Source: UBA1672 sp050633285 (GTDB taxonomy: Bacteria; Pseudomonadota; Alphaproteobacteria; Micavibrionales; Micavibrionaceae). Taken from it: a DNA stretch of 64,000 nt. Every line of letters starts with the position of its first letter. The first letter of the stretch is position 1. A program made the translations under genes and the position numbers. The stretch spans positions 62,001 through 126,000 of the forward strand of contig JBOEGG010000006.1 in NCBI GenBank assembly GCA_050633285.1. The letters are read 5' to 3'. Positions 34,345 to 42,502 of the stretch are shown in pieces. The notes under the pieces were generated by a model. The model did not search any database. It was not told the origin of the DNA and worked only from the letters and a program-made list of their open reading frames with translations.

Positions 34345-34834
34345 TGCTCTTATAAATACACTGCTACAAATCTCTGAAATTGTGCTTCTTACAGACAACC
34401 TACCTCCAAAAGATGCCACGATATTTTACCAAGATACTGGAACCGGGCGCCATGTACGCCACGTTTTGGATCACTTCTTGGCGTTTATAAAATCTTATGA
34501 GAATGGCGTTCTTGATTATAATTGCCGCAATCGTGACAGTGCAACCGAACAAGACTGGAAAGCAGCAAAAGCCCAGATAAACAAGATCATGAAAGCATTA
34601 AAAACTCTCCCAGAGGGCACTGAGAACTTAAAAATAATTTCAGAAATTGATCCTGAGAACACAACCAATGAAACTTTCGTCTCAAATACTGCAAGAGAGA
34701 GTTTATATCTAATCAACCACACCGTACATCACGCTGCTTACATTAAGTTATTGGCAAAAGGGTGCGGTATTGAATTACCTGCACATATCGGGATTGCTCC
34801 TGCAACAGCCACATATTTAAGAAAAGCAGGATAA
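34334..34834 (+). CDS. DinB-like helical-bundle protein
   Basis: The 166-residue all-helical protein has GRHVRHVLDHFLAF (about residues 36-49) and LINHTVHHAAYIKLLAKGCGI near the C-terminus. Together they could supply the His triad of a DinB/YfiT four-helix metalloprotein. Family members include thiol-dependent transferases and isomerases. The ATG at 34334 overlaps the end of olsF by 11 bases and its stop overlaps the next start by one base, so it is translationally coupled on both sides. Confidence 0.65.
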   Translation: MLRDALINTLLQISEIVLLTDNLPPKDATIFYQDTGTGRHVRHVLDHFLAFIKSYENGVLDYNCRNRDSATEQDWKAAKAQINKIMKALKTLPEGTENLKIISEIDPENTTNETFVSNTARESLYLINHTVHHAAYIKLLAKGCGIELPAHIGIAPATATYLRKAG

Positions 34835-35595
34835 TGTGCACTCTAACAATATTCCATCATAATAATGAGGTCATCATCACCATGAATCGTGATGAGCAAC
34901 GCAATCGTCCGGAGACTCAAAATTTATATATAACTAATGAGCATTGCTTCCCTGTAGATCAAAAATCACAAGGGACATGGTTCGGTCTTAATAATCATGG
35001 AATAACAATAGCACTCCTCAACCGTTATCAAGAACAACATTTAGGGACAGTGGCACATTCGCGCGGGCACATTATACCCACCCTACTACCCTGCACAGAT
35101 ATCCCCTCTATAGAGAAAACACTGCGCAATGGCTTTACGATAAAGAATATAAATCCATTTGATTGCATAGCGGTAAGCCGTGAACAAATTCTTCATGCTT
35201 CTTGGGATGGTCAAACTCTGGACATCACACAAAAAGAACTAAACAAGCCCTTCTTTATCTCCTCATCCTCTGAAAGATTGAGCGAGGTAGTGGCATATCG
35301 CCAAAATGTTTTTAATAACTTCATAAAATCCCCTTCAAGAAGTGAAAAAACCATCCTTCACGACCTGCACATGAAAGAGGATGAGAGTGATAGTAGTTCT
35401 GCAATTATGATGGCACGTCCGAAAACACATACCAAAAGTATCACTCAAACCATTTTGACAAGCAATGAGACGACACTCACCTATTGGCCTGAACATACTT
35501 TGAACGCAGGGGTTACCGAACGCCTCCCTATAGCACATAGCTTTACCTTAAACGAAACCGATCAAACCATACGTGCAGCCAAATATGAAATTTAA
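34834..35595 (+). CDS. NRDE (TANGO2-like) family protein
   Basis: The 253-residue protein begins with MCTLTIFHHNNEVIITMNRDE, the Cys2 plus N-R-D-E signature of the TANGO2/NRDE family, an Ntn-hydrolase-like fold. Eukaryotic TANGO2 is linked to lipid, acyl-CoA and haem homeostasis; bacterial function is unproven. The start shares a base with the stop of the DinB-like gene, and the next gene overlaps its end by 11 bases. Confidence 0.85.
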   Translation: MCTLTIFHHNNEVIITMNRDEQRNRPETQNLYITNEHCFPVDQKSQGTWFGLNNHGITIALLNRYQEQHLGTVAHSRGHIIPTLLPCTDIPSIEKTLRNGFTIKNINPFDCIAVSREQILHASWDGQTLDITQKELNKPFFISSSSERLSEVVAYRQNVFNNFIKSPSRSEKTILHDLHMKEDESDSSSAIMMARPKTHTKSITQTILTSNETTLTYWPEHTLNAGVTERLPIAHSFTLNETDQTIRAAKYEI

Positions 35596-36457
35596 ACTTG
35601 GTATATTTTTATGCGTCCTAATCGTGGTCTTCATTATAGCGCAACATGCAGGAGCGAAAAGACTTCTGCCACCATTCTACAAAATGGAGGATAATGTCGA
35701 AGCAGTTAAAAGTTTAAAGGACTTTAAAACAGTTCAATTAACAATCAATAATAGCCCCTTACATTTAGTCCATACAGGCAGTCAATCTGCACCTGCAGTA
35801 TTATTTATCCACGGATCTCCAGGCAGTTGGGAAGCATGGGCACAATACCTACATGATCCACAATTACGTGAGCAAGCATTAATTATCGCGGTTGATCGCC
35901 CTGCCTATGGAGGATCAAATAATGGAACATACGGAAAAAGCCTCAAAGAACAATCACACTTGGTTATGAGTGCACTTAAAGAAGCCTTCCCTAACCATAA
36001 AGAGTTTATTGTTGTAGGCCATTCTTATGGTGGGCCAATCGCATTGAGAATTGCTATTGATTACCCAAAATCTGTTAAGTCCATGCTTCTACTCGCACCT
36101 GCAATCTCCCCGGATTTAGTACGAGTTAAATGGTACAATAGACTGGCGAAATTACTTGTAGTACGATTATTTTTATCTACACCTCTAATTCACTCAAACA
36201 AAGAGATGATCCCTCTTAAAGCCGAATTAAAAATAATGAAGCCATTTCTTGAGCAAATAAAAGCGCCTGTTAATGTACTCCAAGGTGCAAAGGATTGGAT
36301 TGTAGAGCCTGGTAACGCCACCTACGCAAAAGAAACAATAATCAACGCCCCCGTAAAAACAACACTGTTACCTGAAAATGGTCACTTTTTACCGTGGGAA
36401 GAGTATCCCCGTATAAAAAAAATGATTATACAACAAATCCAAAAATCAGATAAATAA
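35585..36457 (+). CDS. alpha/beta hydrolase with N-terminal membrane anchor or signal
   Basis: This 290-residue protein has a hydrophobic N-terminal segment (residues 4-20), then an alpha/beta-hydrolase core. FIHGSPGSWEAW is the oxyanion loop, VVGHSYGGPIA the nucleophile elbow, and LQGAKDWIV and ENGHFLPWE carry the Asp and His. The ATG at 35585 overlaps the NRDE gene by 11 bases; a GTG/ATG at 35573 is less likely. Substrate unknown; its place suggests a lipid ester or amide. It is the last gene of the six-gene run. Confidence 0.8.
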   Translation: MKFKLGIFLCVLIVVFIIAQHAGAKRLLPPFYKMEDNVEAVKSLKDFKTVQLTINNSPLHLVHTGSQSAPAVLFIHGSPGSWEAWAQYLHDPQLREQALIIAVDRPAYGGSNNGTYGKSLKEQSHLVMSALKEAFPNHKEFIVVGHSYGGPIALRIAIDYPKSVKSMLLLAPAISPDLVRVKWYNRLAKLLVVRLFLSTPLIHSNKEMIPLKAELKIMKPFLEQIKAPVNVLQGAKDWIVEPGNATYAKETIINAPVKTTLLPENGHFLPWEEYPRIKKMIIQQIQKSDK

Positions 36458-36546
36458 AGAAGCTGTATTCTATATTCACACCAGACATCAGAAAAATAAC
36501 ATCACTCTTTTGTCTTATAGATAACCAACTATTTGATTAAAAAGGG

Positions 36547-36563
36547 TTTGTATAATTTACAAA
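36547..36563. promoter_or_regulatory. candidate HxlR operator overlapping a -10 element
   Basis: TTTGTA and TACAAA are perfect 6-bp arms around TAATT. The consensus -10 hexamer TATAAT (36551-36556) sits inside the palindrome, so a bound dimer would block transcription. A second dyad, TTAGG-TT-CCTAA, lies at 36571-36582. The start codon is 45 bases further on. Confidence 0.5.
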
Positions 36564-36607
36564 ACGCATGTTAGGTTCCTAAAGTAAATTATAGAATAAA
36601 AATAAAA

Positions 36608-37042
36608 ATGCCTAATTCACGGAAACAACATTGCGATTCATCTGATTGCCCATTGGCACACACACTAGATATTGTGGGTGACAAATGGACGTTAATTATT
36701 ATCCGTGATATGGCAGTATGCAATAAACATGAATATAAAGAGTTCATGGAATCACCAGAGGGTATCTCTACCAACATTCTGGCAGACCGCCTTAAAAAAC
36801 TTGAACATGAAAAAATTATAAAATCTATCCCTCATCCGCAATATAAAACAAGAAAACTCTATTATTTAACGGCTGCGGGCAAAGAATTTATTCACGTCCT
36901 TAGTGCCCTTGTAAAATGGGGAGGTGAGCACCTGGATGGTGTTACACGTCAAAGCGATGAAGATGATGGGAACTGTGTTGTAGAACTCTTCGAAAATCTT
37001 GCAAGCTGGGAAAAAGAATATCTTGGCGAGATTATTCAATAG
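36608..37042 (+). CDS. HxlR-family transcriptional regulator
   Basis: This 144-residue winged-helix regulator has the family pattern CPLAHTLDIVGDKWTLIIIRDM (about 14-35), then EGISTNILADRLKKLEHEKII and the wing KTRKLYYLTAAGKEF. Cys9 and Cys14 near the N-terminus could be redox-sensing as in some relatives. It probably represses itself through the palindromes upstream; no adjacent divergent target is present, since the preceding gene runs in the same direction. Confidence 0.9.
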   Translation: MPNSRKQHCDSSDCPLAHTLDIVGDKWTLIIIRDMAVCNKHEYKEFMESPEGISTNILADRLKKLEHEKIIKSIPHPQYKTRKLYYLTAAGKEFIHVLSALVKWGGEHLDGVTRQSDEDDGNCVVELFENLASWEKEYLGEIIQ

Positions 37043-37133
37043 ACCCTGAACTGATCAAAAGTTGAATACTCATAACTGCAGATGAATTAACTCATTTCAA
37101 ATCACTATTGTGCTATAATACCATATTACGGAA

Positions 37134-37799
37134 ATGAATATGGAGCAATCAGTGCAGCAAAAAGCCAAAGCAGAAATCTCACTTGCTATTGAACTTATCA
37201 CTCTCTGCATTTTTCTACCGACTATAATTATCACCTACCGCCTTGCACCTTTTATGCTCTTCTTCTTATGGGCAGCCGCAGCTTATTGTGCATACCACCT
37301 CTTTTATGTGAAACACGAGAACTTTGCAAAAGACACATGGAAATGGCACGCCGTAAATAGAGAAAACTTAAAAAAAATAATTCCTAGATGGTTAGCAGCA
37401 TGTGTAGGAATGGCGCTATTTTTGTATCTCTACGACCCAAACAAAATGTTTATTATGGTATATGAAAAGCCGTACTTTATTCTTGTGCTCTTTACTGTAT
37501 ACCCACTTCTTTCTGCACTACCGCAAGAATTGATATTTTGCAGTTTCTTTTTTCACCGTTATAAACGGTTCTTTAAAACCCCCAAGACAAGAATTATTGC
37601 AAGCGCACTCGTCTTCGCATATGCGCACGTCCTTTATATAAACTGGGTGGCCCCACTATTGAGCCTGATTGCGGGATTAATCTTTGCCGAAACATATGCC
37701 CGAACAAGATCATTGGCATTAGTGACGGTAGAGCATGCCCTATACGGAAATGCTCTGTTCTTTATAGGGCTGGGATCATATTTTTGGGCAGGTGGCTAA
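37134..37799 (+). CDS. CPBP-family (Rce1-like) intramembrane protease homologue
   Basis: The 221-residue membrane protein has about six helices. The family motifs appear as PQELIFCSFFFHRY (about residue 126-139), FAYAHVLYINW (about 158-168) and VEHALYGN (about 200-207). The canonical EExxxR motif reads QELIFC, so the first Glu and the Arg are replaced, while one Glu and both His motifs remain. Function could be proteolytic or purely structural. It ends 10 bases before the convergent nhaD stop. Confidence 0.7.
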   Translation: MNMEQSVQQKAKAEISLAIELITLCIFLPTIIITYRLAPFMLFFLWAAAAYCAYHLFYVKHENFAKDTWKWHAVNRENLKKIIPRWLAACVGMALFLYLYDPNKMFIMVYEKPYFILVLFTVYPLLSALPQELIFCSFFFHRYKRFFKTPKTRIIASALVFAYAHVLYINWVAPLLSLIAGLIFAETYARTRSLALVTVEHALYGNALFFIGLGSYFWAGG

Positions 37800-37821
37800 C
37801 TCTTCTCCTTAAGAGAAGAGT
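37799..37821. terminator. bidirectional hairpin between convergent CPBP and nhaD genes
   Basis: A perfect 9-bp stem (ACTCTTCTC / GAGAAGAGT) with a 5-base loop spans the last base of the CPBP stop codon and the final codons of nhaD. Because it is symmetric it could slow both transcripts, but there is no T-run on either side. Confidence 0.4.
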
Positions 37822-39224
37822 GCAGATAGGCCCTCAGGGTTGTTTATCATAAAGTGAACAATAATAGAGGCGATGTAACCAACCAGAATAAAGGGTGCCC
37901 ATTTCAGATGTGAGAAAAACGTGTAATAACCACGCGCCACTCCCATAAGTGCAACCCCTGCCGCTGAACCGATGGAAAGCATACTACCACCAACACCAGC
38001 CGTTAATGTAATCAAAAGCCACTGGAAATGATCCATTTGAGGATCCATAGTTAGAACAGCAAACATCACAGGAATATTATCGATAAGTGCCGACATAAAG
38101 CCCAATAGAATGTTCGTCGCACTCTGGCCAATACCGTCATAAAGTGTCGTTGACATAATTTCGAGATACCCCAAAAACGCCAAACCACCAACACTGAAAA
38201 TAACACCAAAGAAGAACAATAATGTATCCCACTCAGCCGCGGCAACATTATCAAGAATATCGAAATCCTTATCTTTTACTCTACCACTGTTACGAATAAA
38301 CCATGATGCAATCATCAAAAGAGACATACCTGTCATCATACCAATAAACGGTGGTAACCCCATCAGTTGTTCAAAACCAACAGCCATAGCAATTGTAAGG
38401 AATCCAAGGCCTATAATAACCCGTGCCCCCTTCTTCATTGTCACTTGCTCATCAATTGTTTCAGGGTTCCCCTGTGGAACAAAGAAATGCATCAGTGCGG
38501 CCGGAATAATAAAACAAACCACTGAAGGTAAGAATAAAGCAAAAAATTCAAAGAATTCAACTTTATCCGCCTGCCATACCATAAGCGTCGTAATATCTCC
38601 AAACGGACTAAACGCACCACCTGCATTTGCTGCAGATACAACATTAATACATCCCAATGTAATGAAACGCGCATTGGAATGCCCAACCGCCATAATAACT
38701 GTCCCCATTACAAGTGAAGTCGTTAAGTTGTCAGCAATAGGAGATAAAAAGAATGCAATAATACCGGTAGCCCAGAAAAGCTGGCGTAAACCCATCCCGG
38801 ACAAAACCAATTTCATGCGAATGACCGCAAACACATTACGGTTTTCCATCGCACTGATATATGTCATCGCAGATAACAAAAACAGTAATAAACTCGCATA
38901 TTCTTCAAGTCCATGAACAATCGCAGCATGTAAAGTATCACGATTAACACCATACTCCGGAGCAATAGAAGCCACCACAATCCAAATCAAACCGGCACCA
39001 AGCATGACCGGCTTTGACTTTCGCATATGTGTATATTCTTCCGCCAATACCGCGGCGTACGAAAGTACAAAAATTGCTATAGCAAGCAAACCCGCCCAAT
39101 GAAATAAACCTATATGGTGCAGATTAGGTGAGCCTGCAACAACGCCCCCTCCACCGCCTGCAATAACAGGAACTGTAAAAATTGCGGTAAAAAAGACAAA
39201 ATAAGGAAGAAGTCTAAGTAACAT
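37809..39224 (-). CDS. nhaD: Na+/H+ antiporter NhaD
   Basis: The 471-residue transporter has about 12-13 membrane segments and sequence typical of NhaD in the ion-transporter superfamily: SPIADNLTTSLVMGTVIMAVG, NAGGAFSPFGDITTLMVWQA and LIDNIPVMFAVLTM. NhaD exports Na+ or Li+ in exchange for protons. The N-terminus has a cleavable-looking hydrophobic segment. It lies downstream of mntR on the same strand with 139 bases between, so may have its own promoter. Confidence 0.92.
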   Translation of the reverse strand: MLLRLLPYFVFFTAIFTVPVIAGGGGGVVAGSPNLHHIGLFHWAGLLAIAIFVLSYAAVLAEEYTHMRKSKPVMLGAGLIWIVVASIAPEYGVNRDTLHAAIVHGLEEYASLLLFLLSAMTYISAMENRNVFAVIRMKLVLSGMGLRQLFWATGIIAFFLSPIADNLTTSLVMGTVIMAVGHSNARFITLGCINVVSAANAGGAFSPFGDITTLMVWQADKVEFFEFFALFLPSVVCFIIPAALMHFFVPQGNPETIDEQVTMKKGARVIIGLGFLTIAMAVGFEQLMGLPPFIGMMTGMSLLMIASWFIRNSGRVKDKDFDILDNVAAAEWDTLLFFFGVIFSVGGLAFLGYLEIMSTTLYDGIGQSATNILLGFMSALIDNIPVMFAVLTMDPQMDHFQWLLITLTAGVGGSMLSIGSAAGVALMGVARGYYTFFSHLKWAPFILVGYIASIIVHFMINNPEGLSALFS

Positions 39225-39363
39225 GCGATGATCTGCTCTTAAAAATTAAAATTTCGAATGGTAAATAACACAAAACTTCTTCCGAACCAAGGTGAAACGT
39301 CGGAATTTCAAAATAAAGTATAGGACAAAAATAGTGCCCTATAAAAAAACATGAAAATGTACT

Positions 39364-39798
39364 CTAATTCTGAGCCTTAATAAAACGCTGAAACGCCTCA
39401 AGTGTCTCTTGGCTGACATGATGCTCAACACCTTCTGCATCCATCTCCGCCACTTTTTCACTCACACCAATGGATTTTAAAAATTCAACAACGATAATAT
39501 GTCGCTGCTTACAATCTTGTGCAATTTCCCTCCCCTTATCAGTGAGGAACAATGACCTGTAAGGCTGCGAATCAACTAACCCCTCCTTTTTTAAACGGGA
39601 TACAGTCTTATTAACCGTCGCATGAGAAACACCAAAACGTTTGGAAAGATCAACAACACGCGCCTCTCCATTAACTTCAATAAGGTCGGCAATCAACTCA
39701 ACATAATCTTCGGCAGTTTCTGTTTGATGTGCTTGCCTGACACGTTCAAACCATGATGCCTGCCTTTTAGGGTCTGCCAATAATGTCTCTGAATCCAT
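39364..39798 (-). CDS. mntR: MntR-type (DtxR family) metal-dependent regulator
   Basis: The 144-residue repressor has a winged helix-turn-helix (ETAEDYVELIADLIEVNGEARVVDLSKRFGVSHATVNKTVSRL, about 26-69, given as a landmark). A metal-binding and dimerisation domain follows with the Asp/Glu/His-rich MDAEGVEHHVS segment. It lacks the SH3-like third domain, as MntR does. It is divergent from the sitABCD-like importer across 97 bases, the usual layout of a Mn-responsive repressor and its target. Confidence 0.88.
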   Translation of the reverse strand: MDSETLLADPKRQASWFERVRQAHQTETAEDYVELIADLIEVNGEARVVDLSKRFGVSHATVNKTVSRLKKEGLVDSQPYRSLFLTDKGREIAQDCKQRHIIVVEFLKSIGVSEKVAEMDAEGVEHHVSQETLEAFQRFIKAQN

Positions 39799-39855
39799 TT
39801 ATATTCACCTTTTAATGTAGCCAACCCCAATAAGTGTTGCCAAGGCTAAACTTAT

Positions 39856-39883
39856 TTGCCTATACTAATATATAGCATATAAT
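39856..39883 (+). promoter_or_regulatory. sit promoter with candidate MntR operator
   Basis: TTGCCT (39856-39861) and a consensus TATAAT (39878-39883) are 16 bases apart. The spacer holds a dyad CTATA-N6-TATAG (39860-39875). A further dyad-like TTGCC-AA-GGCTAA lies at 39837-39849. With TATAAT only 12 bases before the start codon, the leader would be very short. Regulator assignment rests on the adjacent mntR. Confidence 0.5.
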
Positions 39884-39895
39884 AAAGAGATAACC

Positions 39896-40900
39896 ATGAC
39901 TAAAAAGATATTACCCGCTCTACTCACAGTGTTGGCAGTTTTAATAGCGCATACCTGTAAAGCTGAACCGGCACAGAAAATTAAAATTGTGACTACAACA
40001 TCACAAATCGGGGATCTTGTTAAAAATATCACACAAGACACGGCGGATGTTCAATATCTAATGGGCAGTGGAATAGACCCACACTTATATCACCCGACTC
40101 GACAGGACGTGGCGAAGCTATTATCTGCTGATATCGTTGTATATAATGGTATGAATTTAGAAGGGAAAATGGAAAAGCTCCTTAAAGATATTTCTAAAAA
40201 CCAAACATCCTTATCAATTGCCAGTATATTATCCTTGGACTCCTTGAACCCGTTAGAAGGTGAGGAAGGCTATGACCCACATATATGGATGAATGTTGAG
40301 CATTGGATTATTGCAGCAGATGAAATAACAAAGATCATCACTAAGCAATACCCCGAATATTCAGAAACATATAAGGTAAATAATACCGAATATAAAAAGA
40401 GGCTATTAGATCTACACGAATATGCACAAAATATAGTCAATTCAATTCCCCAAGATAAACGTACCTTAATAACCGCACATGATGCATTTGGTTATTTAGG
40501 GAGTGCCTACGGGCTAAACGTAATAGGTATCCAAGGAATATCAACAGAGAGCGAAGCAGGCTTAACACAGATAGAAACACTGGTAGACTTATTAGTAACT
40601 CAGAAAATCCCTGCTGTTTTTGTTGAAACTTCTGTATCCGATCATAATATTAAAGCGATTATAGAAGGCGCAAAAGCACGTGGACATAATGTTGTTCTTG
40701 GTGGCTCTTTATACTCTGATGCAATGGGGAAAGAAGGTACACAAGAAGGTACATATATTGGAATGATGGTATATAACCTAAAAACAATATCAAAAGCATT
40801 AGGCGGTAAAACGTCTCTTGGCTCAGACCCAAAAATATTAAAAGGCGAAGAAAGAAAAATAAATGAAGACGCCACAAAAACAAGCAAAGACAAACTCTAA
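39896..40900 (+). CDS. sitA: Mn/Zn ABC transporter substrate-binding protein
   Basis: This 334-residue cluster A-I binding protein has a signal peptide (hydrophobic 5-20). Its metal ligands can be read as His in GIDPHLYHPT, His in YDPHIWMN, Glu in GISTESEAGLT and Asp in GSLYSDAMG. DPHLYHP and the linking helix are typical of SitA/MntC-like proteins; there is no His-rich loop, which favours Mn over Zn. It begins the four-gene importer operon, and its end overlaps the ATPase gene by 38 bases if that gene starts at 40863. Confidence 0.9.
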   Translation: MTKKILPALLTVLAVLIAHTCKAEPAQKIKIVTTTSQIGDLVKNITQDTADVQYLMGSGIDPHLYHPTRQDVAKLLSADIVVYNGMNLEGKMEKLLKDISKNQTSLSIASILSLDSLNPLEGEEGYDPHIWMNVEHWIIAADEITKIITKQYPEYSETYKVNNTEYKKRLLDLHEYAQNIVNSIPQDKRTLITAHDAFGYLGSAYGLNVIGIQGISTESEAGLTQIETLVDLLVTQKIPAVFVETSVSDHNIKAIIEGAKARGHNVVLGGSLYSDAMGKEGTQEGTYIGMMVYNLKTISKALGGKTSLGSDPKILKGEERKINEDATKTSKDKL

Positions 40901-41624
40901 TAATTGTCAAATGCCTCTTTATACAAAGGGGGTATCGTGCCGTTATCCAAACCAGAAAATTTACGCAATCAAGGACATAAATATCACGGTAGATAAAGCA
41001 TCTATCATTGGTATACTTGGCCCTAATGGCGCGGGGAAATCTACGTTTCTTAAATCGGCACTGGATCTACAACCTTCTGAAGGAACAATCCGCTTCTTTG
41101 GCCAGACTTTTAACGAAGCAAAGCACAGGGTCGCCTATATTCCACAGCGCAGCTCCATAGATTGGGATTTTCCTGTCAGTGCCCTTGATGTGTGCCTCAT
41201 GGGAATATATCCACGCATCGGTTGGCTAAAACGCATTACAAAAGCGCATAAAGAAGAAGCTATGAGTTATTTGGAGCGCGTGCAATTGCAAGATTTTGCG
41301 CACAGACAAGTCGGTGCTTTGTCGGGTGGACAACAACAACGTGTCTTTATGGCCAGAGCATTAGCGCAAAAAGCTGACCTATTCCTCCTTGATGAACCAA
41401 TGGCTGGAATAGATCAAAAGACACAAGACCTACTTTTCTCACTCTTTAAAAATCTAACAAAAGAGAAAAAGACCCTCATTATAATTCATCATAATTTACA
41501 AGCAGTTCAAGAACACTTTGATCATGCCATTCTTATAAATCAGCAAGTCATTGCGCAAGGACATCCGCAAAATGTTCTGAGTTCTGAAAATATCCATAAA
41601 GCGTATAGCGCGGTTATAAGCTAA
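40863..41624 (+). CDS. sitB: Mn/Zn ABC transporter ATP-binding protein
   Basis: The 253-residue ATPase shows Walker A GPNGAGKST (about 58-66), Q-loop in AYIPQRSSIDW, signature LSGGQQQRVFMARAL and Walker B LFLLDEPMAGID, with the switch His in IIIHH. An ATG at 40911 (MPLYTKG) is a credible alternative start that avoids most overlap with sitA. Its stop overlaps the next ATG by one base. Confidence 0.93.
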   Translation: MKTPQKQAKTNSNNCQMPLYTKGVSCRYPNQKIYAIKDINITVDKASIIGILGPNGAGKSTFLKSALDLQPSEGTIRFFGQTFNEAKHRVAYIPQRSSIDWDFPVSALDVCLMGIYPRIGWLKRITKAHKEEAMSYLERVQLQDFAHRQVGALSGGQQQRVFMARALAQKADLFLLDEPMAGIDQKTQDLLFSLFKNLTKEKKTLIIIHHNLQAVQEHFDHAILINQQVIAQGHPQNVLSSENIHKAYSAVIS

Positions 41625-42502
41625 TGGAGATATTCCTCACCACAATATTCACACAACACTACAATGCCACTATCGTTATATTGGCAACATTTATCCTTGG
41701 CCTGTCATCCGGTGCCGTGGGAACTTTTCTTGTGCTACGGAAACAATCCTTAATATCAGATGCCATCACACATGCGACATTACCGGGGATCGCATTAGGC
41801 TTTATACTTTCGTTATCTTTGGATTTAAATGATGGAAAATACATGCCCCTGCTACTTGCCTGTTCTGCAGCTACGGCATATCTGGGGGCATTATCTGTAC
41901 AATTTCTAACCAACCACACCCGCCTGCCTCCGGATGCCGCCATTGCCACAACGATGAGCTTTTTTTACGGCTTAGGCCTCTTATTATTAAGTATAATTCA
42001 GAATATTCCTTCCGGTAATAAAGCAGGCCTTGGTACATTTCTTTTAGGACAGGTTGCCGGCCTAACACATAATGACTTAATCCTTATTACTGCCATCTCA
42101 CTAATCGTCATCATTCTGGTTCTCATACAATTCAAAGAGCTACGCCTCTTATGTTTTGACAGGGCTTATGCATCTTTAATTGGAATGAATGTAAACAGAA
42201 CTGAAAACCTGCTGCTCATACTCGTCATTATGATTATTTGCGCAGGGTTAAAAACAGTCGGGCTAATTATGATTATTGCCCTGCTCATCATCCCTCCCAT
42301 AACTGCGCGTCTTTGGACGTCACGCACGACATATATGGTGCTTTTATCTTCCCTCATTGGTGGCGTGAGTGCAATAACGGGAGTTTATGTATCAAGCGAC
42401 ATCTATGACCTGCCAACAGGTTCAACAATTGTACTCTCTGCATTCACGATATTCATAATCAGTATCCTTATAACGGCTATAAGGAGAAAAATGCATGTTT
42501 GA
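41624..42502 (+). CDS. sitC: Mn/Zn ABC transporter permease
   Basis: This 292-residue ABC-3 family permease has eight or nine membrane segments. FLVLRKQSLISDAITHATLPGIALGF is the family's N-terminal signature and the ELRLLCFDRAYASLIGMN loop is the coupling helix that contacts the ATPase. It overlaps the ATPase gene by one base and the second permease gene by 8 bases. Confidence 0.93.
   Translation: MEIFLTTIFTQHYNATIVILATFILGLSSGAVGTFLVLRKQSLISDAITHATLPGIALGFILSLSLDLNDGKYMPLLLACSAATAYLGALSVQFLTNHTRLPPDAAIATTMSFFYGLGLLLLSIIQNIPSGNKAGLGTFLLGQVAGLTHNDLILITAISLIVIILVLIQFKELRLLCFDRAYASLIGMNVNRTENLLLILVIMIICAGLKTVGLIMIIALLIIPPITARLWTSRTTYMVLLSSLIGGVSAITGVYVSSDIYDLPTGSTIVLSAFTIFIISILITAIRRKMHV

Noticed and set aside
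28226..37799. Possible genomic island or prophage at the tRNA genes
   Set aside because: No integrase, transposase, phage gene or duplicated tRNA end was seen, and base composition appears similar to flanking regions.
39319..39343. TATAGG/CCTATA dyad downstream of mntR considered as a terminator
   Set aside because: The stem is only 6 bp with a loop of 13 bases and is followed by interrupted T-runs, too weak to call.
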